Notes: a model not told the origin generated them from the sequence alone. DNA of 46,486 nucleotides from an uncultured Anaerobutyricum sp. (GCF_934307085.1 NZ_CAKRCF010000023.1:1-46486), one strand, 5' to 3'; positions 27,847 to 36,853 are shown, counted from the first letter of the stretch. Program-made: numbers and translations.

Positions 27847-28821
27847 ATGAACACGAACAAACACTCGAAAAAAGTTGTGCATCTGCCTAAATTCATACAA
27901 AAGAATCGTAAGGCGATACTTTTTTCTCTGCTTCTTTTTCTGATGCTCCCTGTAACTTTTGTTCATGCACAGCACCTGTATACAACAGATGGGGTAAATG
28001 TAAGGGCTAAGCCGAACAGTTCCTCTAAAGTACTTACTTCTGTTTCTGCCGGAACATCCGTAACCAAAACAGGTAGTAGTGGTAACTGGATTGCCGTTAG
28101 CGTTAATGGAGTAAAAGGCTACATTTACAAATCCTATCTTTCTGGAAATAAAAAGAGTTCTGCTACCACGGTTTCTAAAAATTCTTCTTATCGTGCGGTA
28201 ATTACTGCACGCAGTGTTAATTTGCGGGCAAAACCATCCCTTTCCGGTCGCATAAAGAGAAGTTTATCTGCCGGACAATCTGTGACTGTTTGTGCCACAA
28301 AAGGTTCTTGGAAAAAGGTAAAAACTCCGTCAGGAACAAAGGGATATGTATATGGCATTTATGTTGGAAAAAGCAATTCCCCATCAAAGACTACTACCAA
28401 AAAGACGGCAACTTCTGTCTCTGCTAGTACATATCGTACAAGAGCGATTTCTTATGCAAAGGGTCGGCTTGGAGACAAATACAGCCAATCTCGTAGAGAT
28501 CAGAAAGGTTATTCCGACTGCTCTAGTCTGATGCGTGATGCTTACAAAAGTGCTTCCGGCAAATATATCGGAAACACAACCTATGAGCAGTTAGATTTAA
28601 TGCATTCCTATCTGTATTCCATTTCTTCTGTCAGACAGGCTACAGTTGGAGATTTGGTTTTCCACCAGAATGGCTCTAATCATGTTGGTATTTATCTTGG
28701 AAACGGAAGGGTACTTCACGCTTCACAGACTGCTGGAAAGGTAAAGATTACTACTTTCAGTAGCAGTAGCAAGTATTGGGATACCGGATGTAATGCTGCA
28801 GGGTATTGTGTGAAACATTGA
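27847..28821 (+). CDS. Secreted SH3-domain NlpC/P60 endopeptidase
   Basis: A 324-residue exported cell-wall endopeptidase. A basic N-terminus and hydrophobic signal (AILFSLLLFLMLPVTFVHA) are followed by two SH3b domains beginning YTTDGVNVRAKPNSSSKVL and RAVITARSVNLRAKPS, a Ser/Thr-rich linker, and a C-terminal NlpC/P60 domain with Cys in YSDCSSLMRD and His in NHVGIYLG. ATG at 27847 lies 10 bases after AGGAGA; a GTG three codons upstream is too close to the site. It is one of four plus-strand genes and ends 40 bases before a giant hairpin. Confidence 0.92.
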   Translation: MNTNKHSKKVVHLPKFIQKNRKAILFSLLLFLMLPVTFVHAQHLYTTDGVNVRAKPNSSSKVLTSVSAGTSVTKTGSSGNWIAVSVNGVKGYIYKSYLSGNKKSSATTVSKNSSYRAVITARSVNLRAKPSLSGRIKRSLSAGQSVTVCATKGSWKKVKTPSGTKGYVYGIYVGKSNSPSKTTTKKTATSVSASTYRTRAISYAKGRLGDKYSQSRRDQKGYSDCSSLMRDAYKSASGKYIGNTTYEQLDLMHSYLYSISSVRQATVGDLVFHQNGSNHVGIYLGNGRVLHASQTAGKVKITTFSSSSKYWDTGCNAAGYCVKH

Positions 28822-28863
28822 TTTACTGCTGGCAAAACAGTAGCTCCCAAACAGATGCCTCAA

Positions 28864-28948
28864 AGAGAAAAGATACCCTATATTTGTGAACTTAGAGCGA
28901 GAATTGAATGTTCGCTCTAAGTTCACAAATATAGGGTATCTTTTCTCT
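28864..28948. repeat. Giant perfect hairpin at a convergent junction
   Basis: Arms of 37 bases (28864-28900 and 28912-28948) are fully complementary, with an 11-base loop. They begin AGAGAAAAGATACCCTATAT and end with its complement. It lies between the SH3-NlpC gene (+) and the Ca2+/Na+ exchanger gene (-), and probably terminates transcription from both sides, although it is far longer than a normal terminator and has no U-tract. Confidence 0.75.
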
Positions 28949-29048
28949 ATAGCCATGATAGCTAATTGTTGTAACAAAAACTTTTGTAAGTTGTTTCGTA
29001 TACGCGTTTAAAAGCATGGGAAAATATTCAAAGTAAAACCGCCAAAAT

Positions 29049-29978
29049 CTAATTCATACAAAGATATGCAAAATATCCCACATACACCACAAGCATCACC
29101 ACTCCGCATGGTCTGCGAAGTTCCTTATTCCGTATCGTTCCAAGCCACAGAATAACACCTGCACCAACTGCTACTGCTGAATCAATGAGGAATTTGCTTT
29201 CAAATGGTACATTGCAAATCAATGCCGTTGTCCCGATAACAAAAAGAATGTTAAAAATATTGCTTCCTACAATATTTCCTATGGCGATCCCGGCATTACC
29301 GCCTTTAGCGGCCGTAACCGAGGTAACCAGTTCTGGAAGGGATGTCCCAAAGGCTACGATAGTAAGTCCGATGAAACGTTCGCTCATGCCAAAGTCCCTT
29401 GCAATTTCTGAAGCGGCATTTACAACAAGGTCACTTCCCCAGACTACCATAATTCCCCCGGCAACGACGAAAATAATACATTTTAAATAAGACATCTGAC
29501 ATTTGGCTTTTTCTTCGGGAGCTTTATTCTTTTTTGACATCATAAAAAGATAAGCAAGAAAAACAATAAATAATATCCAAAAGATAACGCCTTCAGTAAA
29601 GCTGACTGCCCGTCTAGTCATTCCAAAAACAATCATTAATGCTGTGATTCCTATCATAAATGGAATTTCACAATATAACGTAGATTTTTGAATCGCAACA
29701 TTTGTTATAACGGCTGTAATACCAAGAATAACAAGCACGTTCATAATATTACTGCCTACTACATTACCGATAGTGATTCCGGCACTTCCTTTTAATGCGG
29801 AAGTAATGCTAACTGCCGCTTCCGGAAGGCTTGTTCCCATCGCTACAATGGTCAGCCCGACAATCAATTGCGGGATGCCTAACTTTCCCGCAATCCCTGC
29901 CGCACCATCCACAAAAAAATCTGCACCTTTTACTAAAAGAACAAATCCGACACACAAAAGTAAAACCTGAAATATCAT
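29049..29978 (-). CDS. Ca2+/Na+ antiporter of the CaCA family (YrbG-type)
   Basis: A 309-residue, roughly ten-segment membrane exchanger. The two inverted alpha-repeats that bind the cations are visible: GLTIVAMGTSLPEAAVS (about 42-58) and GLTIVAFGTSLPELVTS (about 205-221), each with GNVVGSNI or GNIVGSNI shortly after. The catalytic Glu is kept in both halves. AAGGAG precedes ATG. The ion specificity is by family only. Confidence 0.92.
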   Translation of the reverse strand: MIFQVLLLCVGFVLLVKGADFFVDGAAGIAGKLGIPQLIVGLTIVAMGTSLPEAAVSITSALKGSAGITIGNVVGSNIMNVLVILGITAVITNVAIQKSTLYCEIPFMIGITALMIVFGMTRRAVSFTEGVIFWILFIVFLAYLFMMSKKNKAPEEKAKCQMSYLKCIIFVVAGGIMVVWGSDLVVNAASEIARDFGMSERFIGLTIVAFGTSLPELVTSVTAAKGGNAGIAIGNIVGSNIFNILFVIGTTALICNVPFESKFLIDSAVAVGAGVILWLGTIRNKELRRPCGVVMLVVYVGYFAYLCMN

Positions 29979-30159
29979 TAAGTCATTCTCCTTCTAAATA
30001 CTTATCTATTCTCAAAATGCTGTATATTCAAACTCCAGTATAAAAACAGATATTTCAAAATATGTATGAAAAATTCTCCATAGTGTATTTACACTCTCTG
30101 GGCATGAACTGTTCTGGCTCATAAGAGCCGCAGCTTTTTCTTTCAATTCGAGAATATAT

Positions 30160-30678
30160 TTACTGAAGGTGATAGTGAGGAAGTTCCGCCTGCTTTTCAA
30201 AACTTTCTTTATGAAGGGCATCCATAACTTTTTCTACCGGACAAATGTCATGTTCTTCCCGAAGAAATTCAAAAATCTCGTCGATTCCTTCTCCTGTATA
30301 GGCACTTGTAAAAAATATCTTTTTACATCCAGTGAGTTTTAGCCATTCGGCTGCCTGCCGTGGATTCGCTGCCCAGTGGTCAATCTTTGTCACAATGCCT
30401 ATCTCATCCCTGTTTCCAAGTGGTGTTACATTTGGTGGATATAAAGAATAAGGTTCGGTCGCACTTAAAACGATACCCACGACATCTGATTCTGCTGCAT
30501 ACAAATCAATCGCATGAGACAAATCCAAATTTTCCGCATACTCTCCTGGCATGTCAATGATACAATCATACTGACTGACATACTGCGTCTTTTTATAGGT
30601 AATCTTTTCTCCCCGTAAAACCTGCTTTAGTGTTGTCTTCCCACTCTCACTTCTTCCGATTAACAACATCCTTCTCAT
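30160..30678 (-). CDS. eutP: EutP/PduV-like small GTPase, copy 2
   Basis: A 172-residue paralogue of the GTPase at 16364-16891. Motifs: P-loop GRSESGKTT (8-16), switch KTQYVSQYDCIIDMPGEY (DMPG replaces DTPG), G4 TKIDHW and TSAYTGEGI. Family members act in microcompartment operons, but the neighbours here are an antiporter and a NUDIX gene. GGGGAGG precedes ATG. The two copies differ at many positions but share the whole framework, so they are old paralogues. Confidence 0.9.
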   Translation of the reverse strand: MRRMLLIGRSESGKTTLKQVLRGEKITYKKTQYVSQYDCIIDMPGEYAENLDLSHAIDLYAAESDVVGIVLSATEPYSLYPPNVTPLGNRDEIGIVTKIDHWAANPRQAAEWLKLTGCKKIFFTSAYTGEGIDEIFEFLREEHDICPVEKVMDALHKESFEKQAELPHYHLQ

Positions 30679-30876
30679 ACATAACCTCCCCTGTTTTTTA
30701 GTTTCTATACATATGGAATATCCCCAGAAAGTATATCATCTTTAACCGTGTTCTTCCCTGAACATGTCTAAAATGCTTTAAGAAGTTATCCCATATATGC
30801 CTCTCCTGTATATCTGGCAAAGATTTTTATCCACCCACAATAAAACTCTTCTATCCCAGATATCAGGATTACATGT

Positions 30877-31509
30877 TTATACTCCCATAAAGAACATCAA
30901 TGCAGCCCATGTAAATAGTGGATAATACATTCCGTGCTCATCTCTTCCTTTACACAGATATTCTTCGGCATCTTCTTTACTTACCAGTCGGAATCCCTCA
31001 AATACTTCAGAACCTTCTGCTCCATCATGATTCATCTTTGGCATCTCATCACGGTTGATGGAAATATACACTAACGCGTTACCTTCGTCTGTCATACCCG
31101 GTGTACTGAATACGCATGGAGAAACAACTTTTACCTCATCAGATTCCTGCACCTCGATTCCCGTCTCTTCCTTTAACTCACGGATAGCAGTATCTACAAG
31201 TGCATTTGGATTATTCCAATCTCCTTTATCAATGAGTCCTGCTGGCACACTTAACATATACTGTCCAACTGGATAACGATACTCCCAGTTCAAGAGAAGC
31301 TTTTTGGGCTGGTCCTTGATATTAAGAACAACAAAACAGCTTACTGCATCCGGCTGCATGATTCCGCACTCTTCATCTGGTGTTAATGCAACCATTCTGT
31401 CTTTACTTCTTCGGCTGGCACAATAATAATGACCACCTTCTCTGTACTGTAAATCATACAGATTCATATATTCTGATTCATAAATGGTTTCCATTTTTCC
31501 ATTATACAT
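30877..31509 (-). CDS. NUDIX hydrolase, ADP-ribose pyrophosphatase-like
   Basis: A 210-residue NUDIX enzyme that should cleave a nucleoside diphosphate linked to another group. The second half of the Nudix box is canonical (RELKEETGIEV), but the first half, PAGLIDKGDWNNPNALVDTA, is longer than usual and lacks the common Glu after Gly. The protein also shows VSPCVFSTPGMTDEGNALVYI, typical of ADP-sugar pyrophosphatases of the NudF kind. AAAGGCG precedes ATG. The substrate cannot be named from sequence. Confidence 0.85.
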   Translation of the reverse strand: MYNGKMETIYESEYMNLYDLQYREGGHYYCASRRSKDRMVALTPDEECGIMQPDAVSCFVVLNIKDQPKKLLLNWEYRYPVGQYMLSVPAGLIDKGDWNNPNALVDTAIRELKEETGIEVQESDEVKVVSPCVFSTPGMTDEGNALVYISINRDEMPKMNHDGAEGSEVFEGFRLVSKEDAEEYLCKGRDEHGMYYPLFTWAALMFFMGV

Positions 31510-31707
31510 AATTCTATCGCCTTTCTTGCCATGAATTTAAATTGTAGCTCCCTTAATATACTGGTAATTTAGCATTCCAGACATTATAAGGGTAGCCATA
31601 ACAACGAACTTCTTTTTTATAGCTTATATAAACGATGTTACACCATATGTAATGCTGCGCCATATATTGTAAGTAAAAAAATACCTCGTTGTTTTTATAA
31701 ACAAAAA

Positions 31708-31756
31708 ATCCTAAAAGAAATACCATTTTCCATAAAAGCAGTACTTCTTTTAGGAT
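31708..31756 (-). terminator. Terminator of the CytX-type gene
   Basis: ATCCTAAAAGAA (31708-31719) pairs with TTCTTTTAGGAT (31745-31756); on the minus strand TTTTTTG follows. Confidence 0.85.
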
Positions 31757-31770
31757 ATATTGTCATACAT

Positions 31771-32985
31771 TTAAAGGGCTTTGTCAAGGTGATTCTGTGG
31801 TAAAATCCGATGTACAATCATGCACAAAATGGCAGTAATCACAATGTCTGGTAACGTATAGCCGATTACGATATCCACATGCATCAATACACGATATAAA
31901 ATAAGTCCAATAAGCCATACAACTAAATTTGCCCAATCCCATTCTTCCACAACTCTTCTCTTTTTATTAAAGAAGAAATCTGCAATCATAACTGCAATCA
32001 TCGGTGCAAACACAGAGTTAATCAAATAAAGGAATTCCTCGATATTGTCCATCGGATATAGAATCGCTGCAATCGTACCAACGATAACTACAACAACAGA
32101 AATGTATTTTCCATTAATTTCTTTAGAAAAACTCTCACCGACAACTTCACTGGAAACGCCTGCAGAATGTGCTGCCAAAAAGTTAGTGGTAACGGTAGAG
32201 AAAACAATAATAAGAAGTCCGACTACACCAAGACCTGCACGAAGAGAAATCTGTGCGATATCAGAAGTTCCCATACCGATTGCAGCAGACATTCCGATAA
32301 TATACATCCAGCAACTTACGAGTCCGTAAACAATTGTGCTTACTGTCGTTGCCTTTACTGGCTTTGTACTATTAGAAGTATAGTCGCTGATTACCGGAAT
32401 CCAGGATAATGGCATAGATGCGGCAAGTTCAATCGCTGCTCCAAAGGAAAGGGTTTCGCTACTTACACTGCCGCCGTTTAAAAATGCCCCTACATTACCT
32501 TTTGTTACGATAACAAAACATAAAACGACTGTCATTAAAAATAATGCTGTCATAGCAACCATATTGATTTTTTCAAGACGCTTTAATCCGACAAGAACCC
32601 ACACAAGCAGTAACACACCGATGATGGCACACCACACGCCTGCTCCTACAGCGAAAATACCATTGGCTGCCAATGCTCCGTCATAATTTAAAATCGCAAG
32701 CCAGCCTGCAAGCTGTAAAATATTTAAAATAGAAAATGGCAGATTTCCTTTATGTCCAAAGCTGACCGCAACGGTCTCCATCGCATTATTGCTTGTTTTT
32801 GCCCCAAGATATCCTGCTAAAAATAACAGAATACATCCAATAACATGACCAATCAGAATAGCCAGAAGACCAGTTTTCATTCCTAATGGTGCAAAATATG
32901 TTCCAGTCAGAATTTCTGACATCGAAACTCCCGCACCAAACCAAATCAGTCCGTTACTGAGGACCGACGTTTTATTTTCTTCCAT
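31771..32985 (-). CDS. cytX: CytX-type pyrimidine / hydroxymethylpyrimidine permease
   Basis: A 404-residue, 12-segment transporter of the cytosine permease (NCS1) family, closest in feel to CytX, the putative uptake system for thiamine's hydroxymethylpyrimidine moiety. Typical stretches are GVSMSEILTGTYFAPLG and GYLGAKTSNNAMETVAVSFG near the N-terminus and SWIPVISDYTSN in the middle. ATG at 32985 follows AAGGAGG; an upstream in-frame start lacks a site. No TPP riboswitch was seen. It is divergent from a MocR-type regulator. Confidence 0.85.
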   Translation of the reverse strand: MEENKTSVLSNGLIWFGAGVSMSEILTGTYFAPLGMKTGLLAILIGHVIGCILLFLAGYLGAKTSNNAMETVAVSFGHKGNLPFSILNILQLAGWLAILNYDGALAANGIFAVGAGVWCAIIGVLLLVWVLVGLKRLEKINMVAMTALFLMTVVLCFVIVTKGNVGAFLNGGSVSSETLSFGAAIELAASMPLSWIPVISDYTSNSTKPVKATTVSTIVYGLVSCWMYIIGMSAAIGMGTSDIAQISLRAGLGVVGLLIIVFSTVTTNFLAAHSAGVSSEVVGESFSKEINGKYISVVVVIVGTIAAILYPMDNIEEFLYLINSVFAPMIAVMIADFFFNKKRRVVEEWDWANLVVWLIGLILYRVLMHVDIVIGYTLPDIVITAILCMIVHRILPQNHLDKAL

Positions 32986-33101
32986 ACTAAATAATCCTCC
33001 TTGTAAAAATATCAGAAACAAGTATAATATTATAGTACACTTTAGCCATATTTAAATATCCACTTTGCATACAGCCAGTATGGTCAGATGTATACAATAA
33101 T

Positions 33102-33267
33102 ACATATAAGCTCTCAGAATCTTCTTAGGTTTATTTTATGAGCAAATTTTTTGTCAGTTAAGTTAAAATTTTTGAGGCATATGCGATGCGTGTGTTGATA
33201 AATTTGGGATGCAACTGACGGAACATCAGTCATAAAAGTAAATGTAAGAAAAACTCCGAGAGTACAT
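33102..33267 (+). promoter_or_regulatory. Structured leader module, copy A (MocR gene)
   Basis: A 166-nt sequence, about three-quarters identical by eye to the leader of larE (41437-41603), ending 23 bases before the MocR start codon. Predicted helices: TTTTATG (33134-33140) with CATAAAA (33231-33237), GTCAGTT (33153-33159) with AACTGAC (33213-33219), AAATTT with AAATTT, and apical CATATGC (33178-33184) with GCGTGTG (33188-33194). Conserved unpaired blocks are TTTGAGG, GTTGAT, ATCAG and CTCCGAGAGTACAT. A possible promoter (TTGCAT at 33065-33070 and ATGTAT/TACAAT near 33088-33098) would start transcription at the module's first base. Confidence 0.6.
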
Positions 33268-33290
33268 TACATACAATAGGGAGAATTCGA

Positions 33291-34694
33291 ATGCTAACCT
33301 ACTCTTTTACAAACTTAAAAAATGAATCGCTGTACACGCATCTTTATCAATGCATCCGTCAGGATATTGTTGATGGCAAGTTAATTCCCGGAGAAAAACT
33401 TCCTTCCAAAAGAAGCTTTGCAAAAAACCTCGGTGTAAGCACAATTACTATCGAAAACGCCTATGCCCAGCTTTTATCTGAAGGATACATTTACTCCATT
33501 CCAAAGAAGGGATTCTATGTCTCAGATTTTAAAAATAATGTAATAAAATCGGTCAAATTGACAACTGAAAATGTGGAACTTTCCTCTGGACAGTCTGACT
33601 TTCTTGCTGACTTTTCCAGCAACCAGACCCGTCCGGAAAACTTTCCATTTTCTATCTGGGCAAAATTAATGCGCGAAACCTTTAATACAAACAGTCCTGA
33701 ACTGATGACAAAACCTCCTTGTGGTGGGATTATGGGACTTCGCCAGGCAATCGCAACCCACTTAGAACAATTTCGCGGAATGCATGTACAGCCAGAACAG
33801 ATATTTATCGGTGCCGGAACAGAATATTTATACGGACTTTTAATCCAGCTTCTCGGATTTGATAAAAAATACGCCATTGAAAATCCTGGCTATGAAAAGA
33901 TTGCTGCTATTTACCACAGCTACAATGTAAAATACCACTATATTTCAATGGATGATAACGGTATTCTTGTCGATGAATTAGAAAAAAGTAGTGCTGATGT
34001 TGTACATATTTCTCCATCCCACCACTTTCCTACTGGAATCGTCACCCCGATAAGCCGCCGCTACGAACTGCTTGGCTGGGCGGCTGCATCTTCTGACCGC
34101 TACATTATTGAAGATGATTACGACAGCGAATTCCGCCTGACCGGAAAGCCAATTCCTTCTTTACAGAGTATGGATATCACACAGAAAGTCATCTATATTA
34201 ATACGTTTACCAAGAGTCTGTCTTCAACAATGCGAATCAGCTACATGGTACTCCCACCGGAACTTGCCAACCGCTTCCTGGAACAATTAAGCTTCTATTC
34301 CTGCACTGTTTCAAACTTTGAACAGTACTCTCTGATGCGCTTTATCAACGAAGGCTACTTCGAAAAACACATTAACCGAATGAGAAACTTCTACCATAAA
34401 CAAAGAGACAGCCTTCTTGATGCCATAAAAAACAGCCCACTCGCTTCCTATGTCACTATTATGGAAGAAGACTCTGGACTGCATTTTCTACTAAAAGTCA
34501 ATACCGAACTGCCTGACGAAGAATTAATGCAGAGAGCTTTGCAAAAAGGCGTCAAACTAAACAGTCTATCCACTTACTATCACGATAACCCAGATGACTT
34601 TGCGGCACATACCTTCATCATAAACTATTCTTATCTCAATACAACGGGAGTGGTGGATGCAATAAGGGTGCTTTATGAATGTATAAAAAAATAA
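33291..34694 (+). CDS. MocR-type GntR/aminotransferase transcriptional regulator
   Basis: A 467-residue regulator joining an N-terminal GntR winged helix (about 1-75, PGEKLPSKRSFAKNLGVST) to a PLP-binding type I aminotransferase-like domain. The latter shows EDDYDSEFRL and the Schiff-base Lys in NTFTKSLSSTMRISYMVLP. Such proteins often respond to PLP or amino-group metabolites and regulate neighbouring genes, so the divergent CytX-type transporter is a candidate target. AGGGAG precedes ATG. A structured leader module fills the space between start site and coding region. A small GGAGG/CCTCC hairpin follows the stop. Confidence 0.92.
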   Translation: MLTYSFTNLKNESLYTHLYQCIRQDIVDGKLIPGEKLPSKRSFAKNLGVSTITIENAYAQLLSEGYIYSIPKKGFYVSDFKNNVIKSVKLTTENVELSSGQSDFLADFSSNQTRPENFPFSIWAKLMRETFNTNSPELMTKPPCGGIMGLRQAIATHLEQFRGMHVQPEQIFIGAGTEYLYGLLIQLLGFDKKYAIENPGYEKIAAIYHSYNVKYHYISMDDNGILVDELEKSSADVVHISPSHHFPTGIVTPISRRYELLGWAAASSDRYIIEDDYDSEFRLTGKPIPSLQSMDITQKVIYINTFTKSLSSTMRISYMVLPPELANRFLEQLSFYSCTVSNFEQYSLMRFINEGYFEKHINRMRNFYHKQRDSLLDAIKNSPLASYVTIMEEDSGLHFLLKVNTELPDEELMQRALQKGVKLNSLSTYYHDNPDDFAAHTFIINYSYLNTTGVVDAIRVLYECIKK

Positions 34695-34710
34695 GGAGGA
34701 AATAACCTCC
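34695..34710 (+). terminator. Weak hairpin after the MocR stop
   Basis: GGAGG (34695-34699) pairs with CCTCC (34706-34710) directly after the stop; only a weak AT tail follows. Confidence 0.3.
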
Positions 34711-34725
34711 TAATAAATTATTCTT

Positions 34726-34893
34726 TCTAGAGCGTGTTTGAAAAATGCTTTCTGCAAGATGTGCATCACAATTTATGGGAGATTTCGCCTGAATGAGGGT
34801 AGCGTAGCGGGCTACGGCAACTGAATGAAGGCAAAATATGCCGCAAATTGGGGTGTGCAAATTATCGGAATCATTTTTCAAACACGTTCTAGA
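34726..34893. repeat. 168-bp inverted-repeat (MITE-like) element
   Basis: Terminal repeats TCTAGAGCGTGTTTGAAAAA and its counterpart at 34872-34893 match at 21 of 22 positions. The interior folds further (GCCGCAAATTG with the CAATTT region, and GTAGC/GCTAC). There is no coding capacity. It sits between the MocR stop and the ABC exporter stop, flanked by hairpins on both sides. A degraded relative may be at 4878-5129. Confidence 0.75.
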
Positions 34894-34907
34894 GTCAAAG
34901 ATAAAAT

Positions 34908-34947
34908 AAGTTCGAATAAAAATACTTTTATTATTTTATTTGAACTT
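34908..34947 (-). terminator. Terminator of the ABC exporter operon
   Basis: AAGTTC (34908-34913) pairs with GAACTT (34942-34947), extended by AAATAAAA/TTTTATT pairing. It lies just past the exporter stop. Confidence 0.7.
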
Positions 34948-34956
34948 TTTCAATCT

Positions 34957-36852
34957 TTAGCCTGATACCTTGTTTCCAGTATAAAGCTGATAATATCTTC
35001 CCTGTTCTTTAATCAAATCATCGTGAGAACCTCTTTCGATGATTCTTCCCTGTTCTAATACCATGATACAATCACTGTTCTTAATCGTAGAAAGTCGGTG
35101 TGCAATAACAAAAGTCGTTCTTCCATGCATCAGTCGATCCATACCTTCCTGTACAATCTTTTCCGTACGAGTATCAATAGAGCTGGTTGCTTCGTCAAGG
35201 ATAAGTACTGGAGGGTCTGCAATCGCTGCTCTTGCGATGGAGAGAAGCTGTCTCTGACCCTGACTTAAGTTCGCACCGTCTCCGGTAAGAATAGTATCAT
35301 ATCCCTGTGGAAGTCGTTCGATAAAACTATCCGCATTGGCAAGTTTTGCTGCTGCAATGACTTCTTCATCGGTTGCATCTAATTTACCATAGCGGATATT
35401 GTTTTTAACGCTTGCGGTAAATAAATGAGTATCCTGTAATACCATTCCAAGAGAATGTCTTAAGTCCGCTTTTTTTATCTTATTGATGTTGATGCCATCG
35501 TAACGAATTTTTCCATCCTGAATGTCATAGAAACGGTTTATAAGGTTAGTGATGGTTGTCTTTCCGGCTCCGGTAGAACCTACGAAGGCAATCTTTTGTC
35601 CTGGTGTAGCAAACATTTTGATGTCGTGAAGGACAATCTTCTTTTCATCGTATCCAAAGTCCACGCCGAGGAATTCTACATCCCCAAGAAGTTTGGTATA
35701 CGTTGTTGTTCCGTCTTCTTTATGAAAATGTTTCCATGCCCAGATTCCAGTATGTTTGTCTGTTTCGTAAATCGTTCCATCTGCATCTTCTGTTGCGTTA
35801 ACAAGGGTAACATAGCCTTCGTCTACTTCCGGTTCTTCATCAAGAAGTTCAAAGATTCGCTGTGCTCCGGCAAGTGCCATTGCAACGAAGTTTACCTGCT
35901 GGCTAACCTGACCGATTGGCATATTTAAGCTCTTATTAAATGTTAAAAAGCTTGCTAACGCGCCGAGAGTAAAGTTACCGATTCCATTGATAGCAAGAAT
36001 ACCACCAACAATCGCAACAATAACATAACTAATATTTCCAATCTGTCCATTTACTGGCATAGCAATATTGGCAAATTTATTTGCATTATCTGCACTATGG
36101 AATAGTTTATCATTTAATTCCTTAAATTCTTCAATACTCTTTTCTTCATGACAGAACACTTTGACAACTTTTTGTCCCTGCATCATTTCCTCAATATAAC
36201 CATTGGTCGCACCGAGGTCTTTTTGCTGCTGTATGAAATATTTTCCACTTAAGGTTGCAATCCGTTTGGAGAGATAAACCATAATACTGACCATAATCAG
36301 ACTGACAATCGTAAGCGGAACGCTTAATACAATCATACATACAATAATACTGATAACCATAATTCCACTGTTGAAAATCTGTGGAATACTCTGAGAAATC
36401 ATCTGACGTAATGTATCAATATCGTTTGTGTATACGGACATGATATCTCCATGTGCATGGGTATCAAAATATTTAATTGGAAGATCCTGCATATGTGTAA
36501 ACAAATCATCTCGCAGGCTTCGTAACGTACCCTGTGTAATATTTACCATAATCTGAGAATACAGCAATGTAACTGCTACTCCAAGAGCATAGAATCCTGC
36601 AACTCTTGTGATGGCGTGCGCAAGACCTGAAAAATCATGACTTCCATCTTTTAACATCGGAACAATGTAATTATCAATCAAAGTCTGCATAAACATCGTT
36701 CCCTGTACATTACAGATAACACTGATTAAAATACAAACAAGTACTATAATAAAAGCAACACCGTAGTGCTTCATAATATAACCCATAAGACGTTTTAATA
36801 ATGCACCTGGATTTTCTACTTTTTTTCTGTTTTTCATATTTTTTCCTGGCAT
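34957..36852 (-). CDS. ABC exporter half-transporter B (catalytically complete NBD)
   Basis: A 631-residue fused membrane-ATPase half of a type IV multidrug/lipid-type exporter. Six membrane segments precede the nucleotide-binding domain with Walker A GSTGAGKTT, signature LSQGQRQ and Walker B LILDEATSSID (catalytic Glu present). ATG at 36852 follows the partner's stop by one base and uses the GGAGGTGA within its last codons. A frame extending 25 codons upstream overlaps the partner and lacks a site. Partner of the gene upstream; the two surely form a heterodimer. Confidence 0.93.
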   Translation of the reverse strand: MPGKNMKNRKKVENPGALLKRLMGYIMKHYGVAFIIVLVCILISVICNVQGTMFMQTLIDNYIVPMLKDGSHDFSGLAHAITRVAGFYALGVAVTLLYSQIMVNITQGTLRSLRDDLFTHMQDLPIKYFDTHAHGDIMSVYTNDIDTLRQMISQSIPQIFNSGIMVISIIVCMIVLSVPLTIVSLIMVSIMVYLSKRIATLSGKYFIQQQKDLGATNGYIEEMMQGQKVVKVFCHEEKSIEEFKELNDKLFHSADNANKFANIAMPVNGQIGNISYVIVAIVGGILAINGIGNFTLGALASFLTFNKSLNMPIGQVSQQVNFVAMALAGAQRIFELLDEEPEVDEGYVTLVNATEDADGTIYETDKHTGIWAWKHFHKEDGTTTYTKLLGDVEFLGVDFGYDEKKIVLHDIKMFATPGQKIAFVGSTGAGKTTITNLINRFYDIQDGKIRYDGININKIKKADLRHSLGMVLQDTHLFTASVKNNIRYGKLDATDEEVIAAAKLANADSFIERLPQGYDTILTGDGANLSQGQRQLLSIARAAIADPPVLILDEATSSIDTRTEKIVQEGMDRLMHGRTTFVIAHRLSTIKNSDCIMVLEQGRIIERGSHDDLIKEQGRYYQLYTGNKVSG

Positions 36853-36853
36853 C

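Noticed and set aside
16364..31509. A complete ethanolamine-utilisation operon
   Set aside because: Only EutL- and EutP-type genes were found; enzymes and other shell genes are absent.
32986..33100. TPP riboswitch upstream of the CytX-type gene
   Set aside because: A CTGAGAG-like stretch is present, but the other conserved TPP blocks (ACCTGATCTGG and similar) are missing.
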